A stretch of 64,000 nt of DNA from Bordetella parapertussis. GTDB lineage: Bacteria > Pseudomonadota > Gammaproteobacteria > Burkholderiales > Burkholderiaceae_B. Both the position numbers and the translations under genes were made by a program. Location: assembly GCA_945903445.1 (NCBI GenBank), contig CAMDNZ010000009.1, forward strand, positions 1 through 64,000. Direction: 5' to 3'. The notes under the pieces are model-generated. The model did not search any database, had not been told where the DNA came from, and was given only the letters and a program-made list of their open reading frames with translations. Shown in pieces: positions 34,749 to 43,151 of this stretch (positions are counted from its first letter, which is position 1; every line of letters begins with the position of its first letter).

Positions 34749-35900
34749 ATGGCCGCCCCTGCCTCTGCATCGCCTGCATCCGTTGTCGCCTCGGCCCACC
34801 GTCTGGTGGCCAAGGTGGGTTCGTCCCTGGTCACCAACGAAGGGCGTGGCTTGGATCGCGCCGCCGTGGCGCATTGGGCCGCGCAAATTGCCGCGTTGCG
34901 CCAACAGGGTAAATCGGTCGTTTTGGTCTCCAGTGGTGCGGTCGCCGAAGGCATGGCGCGCCTGGGTTGGGCCAAGCGTCCGGTCGTCATGCACGAGCTT
35001 CAAGCTGCGGCAGCGGTAGGGCAAATGGGATTGGCGCAAGCCTACGAAGCGGCGTTTGCCGAGTACGGCCTGCGTACCGCACAGATTCTGCTGACTCACG
35101 AAGACCTGGCCGACCGGCATCGCTACCTGAATGCGCGCTCGACGCTGTTCGCCCTGTTGCGGCTAGGTGTGGTGCCCATCGTCAACGAGAACGACACGGT
35201 GGTCACCGACGAAATCCGATTGGGCGACAACGATACCTTGGGCGCGCTGGTCACCAATCTGATCGAAGCCGACGCGCTGGTGATATTGACCGACCAACGT
35301 GGCTTGTACGCCGCCGATCCGCGTAAAAACTCAGACGCCCCGTTCATCGACCACGCCGAAGCTGGCGATCCGGCCTTGGAAGCCATGGCAGGCGGCGCCG
35401 GCAGCACAGTCGGTACGGGTGGCATGCTGACGAAAGTCTTGGCGGCCAAACGCGCCGCCCGCAGTGGCGCGCATACCGTCATTGCATCCGGCCACGAACG
35501 CAACGTCTTGGTTCGACTGTCGCAAGGCGAGTGCATCGGCAGCGAACTGCGAGCCACCGTTCCCGTATGGTCGGCGCGCAAGCAGTGGTTGGCCGACCAT
35601 CTGCGCACACGCGGCAGTGTGGTGTTGGATGCCGGTGCGCTGAACGCCTTGCTGAACGAAGGCAAGAGTCTGCTGCCCATTGGCGTTACTGCGGTCGAAG
35701 GGGAATTCGAACGCGGCGACGTCGTAGCCTGCGTGGATGCCGAGGGCCGCGAGTACGCGCGAGGCTTGGTCAACTATTCGTCCACCGACGCTCGACGTAT
35801 CCTGCGGACGCCCTCGGCCCGTATCGCCGATATTTTGGGTTTCATGACCGCTCCAGAACTGGTACACCGCGACAACCTGGTCGTCACCGCAGCCGCCTAG
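34749..35900 (+). CDS. proB: glutamate 5-kinase
   Basis: 383 residues: amino-acid kinase domain (about 15-265; V-A-K-V-G-S-S-L-V, V-S-S-G-A-V-A, N-E-N-D-T-V) plus a C-terminal PUA domain (about 285-375). It performs the first, feedback-inhibited step of proline synthesis. The ATG at 34749 lies in the gap after obgE; longer frames read through obgE out of register. The obgE-proB order is standard in Burkholderiales. Its 3' end faces the convergent winged-helix gene 26 bp away. Confidence 0.95.
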   Translation: MAAPASASPASVVASAHRLVAKVGSSLVTNEGRGLDRAAVAHWAAQIAALRQQGKSVVLVSSGAVAEGMARLGWAKRPVVMHELQAAAAVGQMGLAQAYEAAFAEYGLRTAQILLTHEDLADRHRYLNARSTLFALLRLGVVPIVNENDTVVTDEIRLGDNDTLGALVTNLIEADALVILTDQRGLYAADPRKNSDAPFIDHAEAGDPALEAMAGGAGSTVGTGGMLTKVLAAKRAARSGAHTVIASGHERNVLVRLSQGECIGSELRATVPVWSARKQWLADHLRTRGSVVLDAGALNALLNEGKSLLPIGVTAVEGEFERGDVVACVDAEGREYARGLVNYSSTDARRILRTPSARIADILGFMTAPELVHRDNLVVTAAA

Positions 35901-35926
35901 AGGTTTTCATGTCATCCCGCGGCCCG

Positions 35927-36442
35927 CTACTCGTCCATCGATGTATAGCGATCGGGATCCTCGGTCCAACTTTTTCTCACGTCGTCCATTGCAACCGAGC
36001 CAGGCGAAACGGCAAACAGATAGCCCCATCGCCTGACAGCCAACACTGGCAATTCCAAGCCGCGTTGCTTCGCTTTTTCCCGCAGACGCGATATTTGCAC
36101 GTCGGCACTGCGGGCTGAATTGAGCGAGCCCTCGTCGCATAAAGGCACGATGTGACGACGATGCACGGGTCGGCCTGCCACCATCATCAGACGAGCCATC
36201 AGAATTCGTTCGGAAGGCGTCAGGCGCATTTTCTTGCCCTCGGGCGTACACAGCAAACGCCCGCCTTCCAGCATGCGCCACTGGCGCGTATCGGCAACGG
36301 GTTCGGGCACAAGGATGCTGGCCCATGTCGCGACTGCGCCGGTGGCTGCCCCGGGAACCGCATCTTGGGCCGACGGCAAGGGAACGTCGCGACGAACGCG
36401 AGGCTCGTCTTTAGTGGGCCGCTTTCGAGCTTTCGGTACCAT
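35927..36442 (-). CDS. stand-alone OmpR/PhoB-type winged-helix DNA-binding protein
   Basis: 171 residues. The N-terminal ~55 residues are basic, then Ala/Pro/Val-rich with no receiver domain. From about 55 to 148 there is a Trans_reg_C winged helix (G-R-L-L-C-T-P-E-G-K-K-M-R-L-T-P-S-E-R-I, S-A-D-V-Q-I-S-R-L-R, V-R-R-W-G-Y-L-F). It is therefore a regulator without phosphorylation input, or one controlled another way. Divergent from the chemoreceptor gene with 376 bp between. Target unknown. Confidence 0.8.
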   Translation of the reverse strand: MVPKARKRPTKDEPRVRRDVPLPSAQDAVPGAATGAVATWASILVPEPVADTRQWRMLEGGRLLCTPEGKKMRLTPSERILMARLMMVAGRPVHRRHIVPLCDEGSLNSARSADVQISRLREKAKQRGLELPVLAVRRWGYLFAVSPGSVAMDDVRKSWTEDPDRYTSMDE

Positions 36443-36818
36443 TTCATATCTCCATTGATGAAGTCACGTCCTGTGGTGTCCAAGCGATTTCGCCAGAAGG
36501 GCGTCTATGTAAGGGCCACCAGGTGCTTTTTATAAATACCGGGTTGAGCGAGGGCAAGTTTCCATTCACTTTGCGCATGCTTTCGGAGCGCCGCAGACAC
36601 GTGAGCGCTATAAATGACGCGGCTCGGACGGGGGCGACGTGGGGGCGATCGAAATATCGCAGAATGCAATCGCGGGCTGCAAGACGCGGCGGCAGTTACG
36701 CGAAAAAGGGGTCTGAGCCCCACTTATCGACGTGCAACATGTCTGTCACGAAACCGCCAACTTCAGTGGCGATAATCGCGCGTATCGCGCCAAGAGCGCC
36801 TCCGTATCCGAGTCCGAC
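36443..36818. other. divergent intergenic region with a GGGG-TCTGA-GCCCC element
   Basis: 376 bp between the winged-helix regulator and the chemoreceptor. At about 36705-36721 there is AAAAAGGGGTCTGAGCCCC, a short hairpin with an A-run on one side. On the minus strand it would look like a weak terminator. Similar GGGGTC-(A/T)GA words occur as dispersed repeats in other proteobacteria, so it may be repeat-derived. No clear promoter was recognised. Confidence 0.4.
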
Positions 36819-38552
36819 ATGCCGCATTCTCTCCGCTCCCCATGGCGCGTGAACACCGTTCTGACAGCCATCGTCGCGCTGTTCGTGGTGGTTTTTGCGG
36901 CGTTCGCTGTCGCAGCAATCAACACCGCCTTGGAAAATCAGCGCATCATCGGCGAACTGGGTCGTGGCAACATCGATCGCAGCAGCGATCTGAATGCCGC
37001 CACCAGCGAAATATTCCAAGCGCGTGCGCTGTTGACTGAAGCCAAGACCAATATGGAAGGCGGCATGATCGAGCAGCGCGACGCCGCGCTGGTGCGCGTC
37101 GATGCCAAATTGAAGGCTGCCGATACCCACATCGCACGCTTTAGGGCCAATCCCGACACCGATGCCAGTGGTGCTGCGCATTACGCCGAAGTGCTCAAAG
37201 CCTATGAGGGTTTTGTCAAAGCCGGACTGCAACCGCTGGCAGCCGCCCTGAAAGGTTGGAACGGAATTGAAGCCAATCGGGTCAGCGACCAGGTTCTGCC
37301 CAAGCTGGCCGATTCATTCGTGAATAGCACCGATGTATACCAGCAAGCTCAACGTGTTCGCGGCGAGGAGTCGGTCGCGCGTGCCGACGACCTTCTGAAT
37401 GCGTCGGTATGGGTAGCCTGGGGCGTGTTCGCCTTCTTCTGTGTGCTGGCCATCGGTATGCGTCTGGTGGTCGGACGTGTGGTGCTTAACCCGCTAAAAA
37501 TCGCCGGCACGCACTTCGACCGCATGGCCGACGGCAATCTGGCCGACACCATCGCACCGCGCGGACGCAACGAAATCGGAGTGTTGTTTACAGCCATGCG
37601 CCGCATGCAACAAGGTCTGTCGTGCACGGTTCTCAGCATCCGCAGCAACGTCGAACAAATGAACGCTGGCGTGGGCGAAATTGCAGCGGCAGGCAACGAC
37701 ATGTCGGACCGCACGGCACAACAGGCGGCCGCCCTGCAAGAAACGACCGCCAACATGAGCGCACTGGATAGCACGGTGCAACGATCGGCCGCACGGGCGC
37801 AAGAGGCCGAGCGTGGTGCTCGGGCCGCGACGGAGCTTGCCCGGGCCGCTGGCGACGCAGTGGGACGTGCCGAATCCCGCATGATCGAGATGTCGCGTGA
37901 AGCCGATCGCATCAGCGCCATCGTAAACGTGGTGGAATCGATCGCGTTTCAAACCAACATTCTGGCCTTGAACGCGGCGGTCGAGGCCGCGCGCGCAGGC
38001 CAGGAAGGCCGAGGCTTCGCCGTGGTGGCCGGTGAGGTCCGTAATCTGGCGCAACGCAGTGCCGAAGCGGCCAAAGAGATCAAGTCCTTGATCGACGACA
38101 CCAATGCCTGCGCTGCGGCGGGTGTGCAGGAAACCGCCGATGCCGCTCGTATCACCCGCGAGGCCGCGCAAGCGATCACAGGCGTGACCGAAGCGGTATT
38201 GGACATTTCGACCGCCACGGCCGATCAAGCCATGCGCATCAAGGAAGTCAACGAGGCCATGGGCGATATCGACCGAGGCACTCAGGAAAACGCGGCCATG
38301 GCCGAACAAACCGCCGCGGCTGCGCTGGCCTTGGCGGAACAAGCACATGCGCTGCGTGCCGCTGTTTCTGCCTTCGTCGTCGAGGGCGAACACGCAGGCA
38401 AATACGATGCAGCCGAACCCCTGGCCGACGATGTGTGGGACGATTCGGACGACGCTGACGACACCGACCCGCCGTCGTCCCGCCGCGCATCGAACCCGGA
38501 TCGTCCCATCCAGCCCACGCTGGGCTTCACGCTGGATCCGGCGCGCGCCTGA
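36819..38552 (+). CDS. methyl-accepting chemotaxis protein (Tar/Tsr-like)
   Basis: 577 residues: first transmembrane helix about 12-32, four-helix-bundle periplasmic ligand domain about 35-190, second transmembrane helix about 192-215, HAMP about 216-268, then the coiled-coil signalling domain with hairpin tip (E-S-I-A-F-Q-T-N-I-L-A-L-N-A-A-V-E-A-A-R-A-G, about 366-390). The C-terminus is Asp/Pro-rich without a visible CheR pentapeptide. The ATG at 36819 gives the expected short cytoplasmic N-terminus. No che genes are nearby; ligand unknown. Confidence 0.92.
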   Translation: MPHSLRSPWRVNTVLTAIVALFVVVFAAFAVAAINTALENQRIIGELGRGNIDRSSDLNAATSEIFQARALLTEAKTNMEGGMIEQRDAALVRVDAKLKAADTHIARFRANPDTDASGAAHYAEVLKAYEGFVKAGLQPLAAALKGWNGIEANRVSDQVLPKLADSFVNSTDVYQQAQRVRGEESVARADDLLNASVWVAWGVFAFFCVLAIGMRLVVGRVVLNPLKIAGTHFDRMADGNLADTIAPRGRNEIGVLFTAMRRMQQGLSCTVLSIRSNVEQMNAGVGEIAAAGNDMSDRTAQQAAALQETTANMSALDSTVQRSAARAQEAERGARAATELARAAGDAVGRAESRMIEMSREADRISAIVNVVESIAFQTNILALNAAVEAARAGQEGRGFAVVAGEVRNLAQRSAEAAKEIKSLIDDTNACAAAGVQETADAARITREAAQAITGVTEAVLDISTATADQAMRIKEVNEAMGDIDRGTQENAAMAEQTAAAALALAEQAHALRAAVSAFVVEGEHAGKYDAAEPLADDVWDDSDDADDTDPPSSRRASNPDRPIQPTLGFTLDPARA

Positions 38553-38597
38553 CGCGGTGGTATCGTGATTGTCATGCGGCGTTGAACAGACCATGAC

Positions 38598-38975
38598 ATG
38601 ATCGATCATCTGGACCACCTGGTGCTGACCACCACCGACGAAGAAGCCTGCATCGGCTTCTACGTCGGCGTGTTGGGCATGCAGTTGGAAACCTTTGGCC
38701 AAGGACGCCGTGCGTTCCGGTTCGGTCAGCAGAAGATCAACCTGCACGTCAAAGGCCACGAGTTCGAGCCGAAAGCACATACGCCCGTGCCTGGCGCACT
38801 GGATCTTTGTTTCATCGCCGACCGTCCGCTGGATGAGGTCATATCGCTACTGCGCGATAAGTGTGTCCCGATCGCCGAAGGCCCAGTGGGCAGGACGGGC
38901 GCGACAGGTCCGATTCGGTCGATCTATCTGCGCGACCCCGATCTCAATTTGATCGAAATCTCCGAACTGACATAA
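38598..38975 (+). CDS. VOC-family protein (glyoxalase/bleomycin-resistance fold)
   Basis: 125-residue single VOC domain with beta-alpha-beta-beta-beta repeats: D-H-L-V-L-T-T at the start carries a likely metal His, F-Y-V-G-V-L-G-M in the first helix, and the end D-P-D-L-N-L-I-E-I-S-E supplies the metal Glu. It may be a small-molecule lyase, dioxygenase-like or resistance protein. It follows the chemoreceptor by 45 bp. The function is not set by sequence alone. Confidence 0.85.
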   Translation: MIDHLDHLVLTTTDEEACIGFYVGVLGMQLETFGQGRRAFRFGQQKINLHVKGHEFEPKAHTPVPGALDLCFIADRPLDEVISLLRDKCVPIAEGPVGRTGATGPIRSIYLRDPDLNLIEISELT

Positions 38976-39307
38976 GCGTTCTTCGGTGGCCGGAGGGGAC
39001 AGCAACCCACTCTGCCGGCCGGAATTAAGCAATCATTCGTGCCGCCCATTTCTACTCAGCGCAGCCACTCGGAACGCGGGCGCTTCCAGATCAGCCGCTT
39101 GCCTCCCCCTCTACGCGCGGAAATGATCCACGATTCCCACTGTACATAGGGATCGTATCAAACCAAATTTGATTTCGCACTTTTGCTCACGAGTGACTGC
39201 TACGACAACAAATTTTCCCGCGCCTGTCGAACATCGCTCGGCTGATTGGCGCAAGCTTCAATGCACGGCTGCATTCCGGCACCGTGTTTCAAGCTAGGGA
39301 GATCTCA
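38976..39307. other. gene-free left flank of the AT-rich insert
   Basis: 332 bp with no supported coding frame. It contains a CAAATTTG palindrome near 39160 inside AACCAAATTTGATT, and composition shifts toward A/T from about 39150. The Shine-Dalgarno of the peptide ORF (AGGGAGA, 39296-39302) lies at its end. No confident promoter or mobile-element end was recognised. Confidence 0.4.
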
Positions 39308-39439
39308 ATGATCAAACTCATCATCGCGTTTTCAAAGGTGTTAAAGCGCATCGCCAGACATCGCAAGTACTTTGGCTATCACGTGGCCTACTCAGGGCAT
39401 CTGGTGAACTCATGCAACGCCATCCAGACTGCGCCCTAG
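39308..39439 (+). CDS. 43-residue basic peptide, possible precursor or membrane-active peptide
   Basis: ATG at 39308, TAG at 39437, preceded by AGGGAGA with 5-nt spacing, one of the better ribosome sites in the area. The N-terminal half is amphipathic and basic (I-K-L-I-I-A-F-S-K-V-L-K-R-I-A-R-H-R-K); the C-terminal half has Y-F-G-Y-H-V-A-Y-S-G-H and a single Cys (V-N-S-C-N-A). It lies 168 bp before an MFS exporter and methyltransferase in the AT-richer insert. It could be a ribosomal peptide precursor, a small toxin or a leader peptide. No known family recognised. Confidence 0.45.
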   Translation: MIKLIIAFSKVLKRIARHRKYFGYHVAYSGHLVNSCNAIQTAP

Positions 39440-39455
39440 CGCCGTTTTGTCGAAG

Positions 39456-39608
39456 ATGAGATTGTCCCCCTCTTCGCCCCAAGCCTCCAGTCGTCCTTCA
39501 GCGCTGCATTGCAAGGTGGACCCGGAGATCCGACTCACGGATCAACGATCAACCAGAACAAGTCACGACGACTCATACCCATCGTCCAAGAAAATTGGAA
39601 ATGACTGA
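39456..39608 (+). CDS. possible short ORF coupled to the MFS gene by a TGATG overlap (weak)
   Basis: The frame is open from 39408 and ends at TGA 39606-39608, whose last base is the A of the MFS start codon. With ATG 39456 it gives 50 residues, Ser/Arg-rich and hydrophilic (S-P-S-S-P-Q-A-S-S-R-P-S). There is no clear Shine-Dalgarno. It could be a translated leader that couples MFS translation, or chance. Confidence 0.25.
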   Translation: MRLSPSSPQASSRPSALHCKVDPEIRLTDQRSTRTSHDDSYPSSKKIGND

Positions 39609-40888
39609 TGGCAATAGTCAAAGCCCAATGGCTTAGCGCATTCCAGCACCGTAATTTCCGGCTTGTATGGACTGGCCAAGTGACCAGCCAAGTCGGCAGT
39701 GCGGGGCACACGATTGCCGTCTCCTTTTTCATAAAAGAGGCATTTCAATCTGGCACTATCGTCGGTAGCGTCGCCTTTTTTTCTGGACTTGCGTCTATTC
39801 TGTGCCTGCCCCTCTCTGGCGTGCTTGCAGATCGCCACAATCGACGAACCATAATATTAATCTGCGACGCTTTGAATGCGTTCTCAGCTCTGATACTGGG
39901 CTTAATGTTCTTGGTATTACCAAGCGGATCTATGAGCCTCGCTTATGCAGCGGTGCTATGCACCTTCCTCGTAAGGCTGACGTCTACATTTTTCCGGCCT
40001 GCGTTTGGAGCGACGCTGCCAGACTTGGTACCCCGCGCTGTTTTGTCTCAAGCTAATGCTGTCTACAAGGCTGGCGCTCGAGGTGGCGACCTAGCCGGGC
40101 AAGCGCTGGGAGGATTCGTCTATCGTTGGTTAGGGCCCGGCACCCTGTTTCTATTGGATGCGTTATCGTACTTCGTAGCGTTGTGGTGCGTATTCCGGAC
40201 TAAACCTGCATCGTTGTTCGTACCAAAATCTACCAGCGGTAGTCCGGAAAACGAAGGGGTGATTCGTGAATTCATGCAAGGTGTGCGTGCCATTACGAAA
40301 ATACCCGGCGGCGCAATATTTCTTAGCATGGCGCTGTTAATAAATTTTTTCGCAACCCCAATATTTGTTTTGATGCCTTTCCATGTAACAGACTATCTGC
40401 AGGGTGACGCTGCCACCTTAGGAGTAATTGTTGGAGCCCTTTCTGCCGGTGTATTGGCGGGTTACGCACTGGCAGCCCGCTGGTCGATTGCCAAAGGGGG
40501 ATCCACTGTAATTCTTACGACCATCGTAGTGATGTCTGCTTTCTTTATTATTTTTTCGATTAGTCGAAATTTTATTATTTCCTGCACATCGTTATTTCTA
40601 GCGGGCGTTGCCAATGGATATTGGAGCATTTATTTCGAAACGACGTTACAACGAATGGTTCGCCGTGAAGCGTTGGGTCGAGTATATGCTTGCTTCGGGC
40701 TTTTATCAGCGGGCCTTACCCCTGCAGCCGCATTGGCCGGGGGCTTGGCACTAGACTTATTGAATCAGCGGACCACTATTTTATTTTTGGTTTGCTCAAT
40801 TCTCATGACGCTATATCCATTGACACTTTTTTTCAATCAAAAATTCTTGAGTTTTTTTGATCGTTTAGCGGATGTAAATAGCGATTGA
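39608..40888 (+). CDS. MFS exporter (EntS/MefA-like, MFS_3)
   Basis: 426-residue, 12-helix major facilitator protein. The loop 2-3 motif G-V-L-A-D-R-H-N-R-R is clear (about residues 72-81), and L-V-P-R-A-V-L-S-Q-A-N-A lies in the loop after helix 4-5. It resembles the EntS/macrolide-efflux branch, which exports siderophores, peptides or antibiotics. Codons such as tta, ata and att are much commoner than in the neighbouring genes, suggesting horizontal acquisition. It is followed 16 bp later by a methyltransferase and preceded by a small peptide ORF. Confidence 0.88.
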   Translation: MAIVKAQWLSAFQHRNFRLVWTGQVTSQVGSAGHTIAVSFFIKEAFQSGTIVGSVAFFSGLASILCLPLSGVLADRHNRRTIILICDALNAFSALILGLMFLVLPSGSMSLAYAAVLCTFLVRLTSTFFRPAFGATLPDLVPRAVLSQANAVYKAGARGGDLAGQALGGFVYRWLGPGTLFLLDALSYFVALWCVFRTKPASLFVPKSTSGSPENEGVIREFMQGVRAITKIPGGAIFLSMALLINFFATPIFVLMPFHVTDYLQGDAATLGVIVGALSAGVLAGYALAARWSIAKGGSTVILTTIVVMSAFFIIFSISRNFIISCTSLFLAGVANGYWSIYFETTLQRMVRREALGRVYACFGLLSAGLTPAAALAGGLALDLLNQRTTILFLVCSILMTLYPLTLFFNQKFLSFFDRLADVNSD

Positions 40889-40904
40889 CTCAAGCAAAAT
40901 CAAC

Positions 40905-41465
40905 ATGACGCCTACGTATCCGAGCTTGGCGGAGCTTAGCGCGAAAAACTCTCATGGCTGCGGTAAAGCGCTGGATACCGGTTGCGGCCCTGGCCTTGCA
41001 TCGATCTATCTGCTAGAAAAATCATGGAAGGTGGTGGCGATCGACAAAGACCCTGAAATGGTTATGCGTCTACAGCGTAAGGTTGCTCGCCTCAATCATC
41101 AACAAAACATCGTCGTGCAGTGCGCTGACTTTATTTTGGCGGAACTACCCGAAGTGCATTTAATGCACGCAGGTTACGCGATGCAATATGTACCGCCATA
41201 TTTATTCGACGCAACTTGGCGAAAGCTCACCGCCTGTATTGCATACGACGGAATTTTTGCCGGGCAGTTCTTCGGCACACACGATCTCTTTGGCCATTCG
41301 AAAGACTACTCGGTGTTTGATGAGGCCAGCTGTCGCTCGCTCTTCTCCCAATGGGAACTTCTGATGTTCGACACGTATCTCGGCCCGGGACATCGTAATC
41401 CAGAACGAATCTGGCATTTTTTTACAGTTGTCGCGCGCAAGAAATTTTTCGACTTTCGAGCGTAG
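40905..41465 (+). CDS. class I SAM-dependent methyltransferase
   Basis: 186-residue Rossmann methyltransferase. Motif I is A-L-D-T-G-C-G-P-G-L-A (about residues 22-32), followed by the acidic V-V-A-I-D-K-D-P-E and C-A-D-F (motif II/III). The C-terminal part (A-G-Q-F-F-G-T-H-D-L-F-G, then R-I-W-H-F-F-T-V-V-A-R-K) is like small TehB-type enzymes. The first ~18 residues are short for the family. AT-rich like the MFS gene upstream, and ended by a terminator. Acceptor substrate unknown; linked to the exporter. Confidence 0.82.
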   Translation: MTPTYPSLAELSAKNSHGCGKALDTGCGPGLASIYLLEKSWKVVAIDKDPEMVMRLQRKVARLNHQQNIVVQCADFILAELPEVHLMHAGYAMQYVPPYLFDATWRKLTACIAYDGIFAGQFFGTHDLFGHSKDYSVFDEASCRSLFSQWELLMFDTYLGPGHRNPERIWHFFTVVARKKFFDFRA

Positions 41466-41513
41466 ACCCATGCACCCAACGCATTAACACGCGAGAAAAA
41501 ACACAAAAAATTT

Positions 41514-41554
41514 GCCCTTGAGTCCGGATATGAACCCAATGCTCAAGGGCTTTT
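41514..41554. terminator. bidirectional terminator between methyltransferase and argG
   Basis: GCCCTTGAG (41514-41522) pairs with CTCAAGGGC (41542-41550), followed by TTTT on the plus strand and by AAATTTTTTG on the minus strand. It serves both convergent genes. Confidence 0.75.
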
Positions 41555-41590
41555 ACACGCATGGGCCATTGCTGGCCCGCGTCCACGCGA

Positions 41591-42928
41591 TTACTTCTTC
41601 GTGGCGTCCTTCAGTTGCGGCAAGGCCGAACCCGCCGGTGCCGACAACAAACCGGCCTTCATGTACGTGCCCAGTTTTTCGCGGGTATCCACGATATCCA
41701 GGTTGCGCATGGTGAGCTGACCGATACGATCCTGCGGCGAGAAGGTCGATTCGCCCTTCTCCATCGTCAGACGCTCGGGCTTGTAGGTCAGGTTGTTCGA
41801 GACCGTGTCCAGAATCGAATAATCGTTGCCGCGACGCAGCTCGATGCTGACTTCGCCGGTGATGGCGCTGGCGACCCAGCGTTGGGCCGTTTCACGCAGC
41901 ATGATGGCTTGCGAATCGAACCAACGGCCTTGATACAGCAGACGGCCCAGCTTGCGGCCGTTTTCACGGTATTGCTCGATGGTGTCTTCGTTGTGGATAC
42001 CGGTCACCAGACGCTCATAAGCGATGAACAACAGCGCCAGTCCCGGTGCTTCGTAAATGCCACGGCTCTTGGCCTCGATGATGCGATTCTCGATCTGGTC
42101 GCTCATGCCCAAACCATGACGGCCACCGATGCGGTTGGCTTCGGCCAGCAGCTCGACCGAGTCGCTGTACGAAATACCGTTCAATGCGACCGGCTGGCCT
42201 TCTTCGAAACGCACGCTGACCGTCTCGCGCTTCACTTCAAATTCGTCGCGCCAGAATGCCACGCCCATGATCGGCTGAACGATCTTGATGCCGGAGTTCA
42301 AGTGCTCCAGATCCTTCGCCTCGTGCGTCGCGCCCAGCATGTTCGAGTCGGTCGAATACGCCTTCTCGGCCGACATCTTGTAGTCGAAACCGGCAGCGCG
42401 CATGTATTCGGACATCTCCGAACGGCCGCCCAACTCGTCGATGAACGCCTGATCCAGCCAGGGCTTGTAGATCTTCAATTCAGGATTGGTCAACAAGCCA
42501 TAGCGATAAAAGCGCTCGATGTCGTTGCCTTTGAAGGTGCTGCCGTCGCCCCAGATGTTGACGTCGTCTTCCTTCATGGCTGCCACCAGCATGGTGCCGG
42601 TGACTGCACGGCCCAGCGGCGTGGTGTTGAAGTAAGTCACGCCAGCGGTCGAAATATGGAACGCGCCGCTTTGCAGCGCAGCAATCCCCTCGGCCACCAA
42701 TTGCTTACGGCAGTCGATCAGGCGAGCGTTTTCTGCGCCATATTCCTTGGCGCGACGCGGAATGGCGTCGTAGTCGGGTTCGTCCGGCTGACCGAGGTTC
42801 GCCGTATAGGCATAGGGAATTGCGCCTTTGTGGCGCATCCAGAGCAAGGCAGCGCTGGTGTCCAGGCCGCCCGAAAAGGCGATGCCGACTTTCTGTCCGA
42901 CGGGAAGATGAGGAAGAATGGTAGTCAT
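41591..42928 (-). CDS. argG: argininosuccinate synthase
   Basis: 445-residue enzyme joining citrulline and aspartate with ATP in arginine synthesis. The PP-loop is A-F-S-G-G-L-D-T-S (residues 17-25). Length and G-A-T-H-E-A-K-D-L-E-H-L identify the longer, E. coli-type ArgG (about 447). The ATG at 42928 gives M-T-T-I-L-P-H-L-P; the upstream extension of the frame is non-homologous. Divergent from the DUF1624 gene. Confidence 0.95.
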   Translation of the reverse strand: MTTILPHLPVGQKVGIAFSGGLDTSAALLWMRHKGAIPYAYTANLGQPDEPDYDAIPRRAKEYGAENARLIDCRKQLVAEGIAALQSGAFHISTAGVTYFNTTPLGRAVTGTMLVAAMKEDDVNIWGDGSTFKGNDIERFYRYGLLTNPELKIYKPWLDQAFIDELGGRSEMSEYMRAAGFDYKMSAEKAYSTDSNMLGATHEAKDLEHLNSGIKIVQPIMGVAFWRDEFEVKRETVSVRFEEGQPVALNGISYSDSVELLAEANRIGGRHGLGMSDQIENRIIEAKSRGIYEAPGLALLFIAYERLVTGIHNEDTIEQYRENGRKLGRLLYQGRWFDSQAIMLRETAQRWVASAITGEVSIELRRGNDYSILDTVSNNLTYKPERLTMEKGESTFSPQDRIGQLTMRNLDIVDTREKLGTYMKAGLLSAPAGSALPQLKDATKK

Positions 42929-43151
42929 GAGTGCAGATGTCTCGATCGCGACCGGGCGCGGCAAAGTAGAAACTTGAAAAAGCGTGCCCGTATGATACTT
43001 GGTCGACCGTACAGGGCAAAACGGCGCACGCAGGGAAGAATCCGCCGCTCGCTGTGGATTTCGAAATGTTATTACATTACAATTCTCGTGCCGGATGCGG
43101 ACCGCCCCGCTCGTTTTGTCCGGCCGTGTTGTCAACTCCCCTGCGCCTGCC

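Noticed and set aside
39308..39439. Lasso peptide, lanthipeptide or methanobactin precursor
   Set aside because: No lasso-type Thr at the leader end, only one Cys, no matching cyclase, lanthionine synthetase or MbnB/MbnC genes nearby. Only a general peptide-cassette idea remains.
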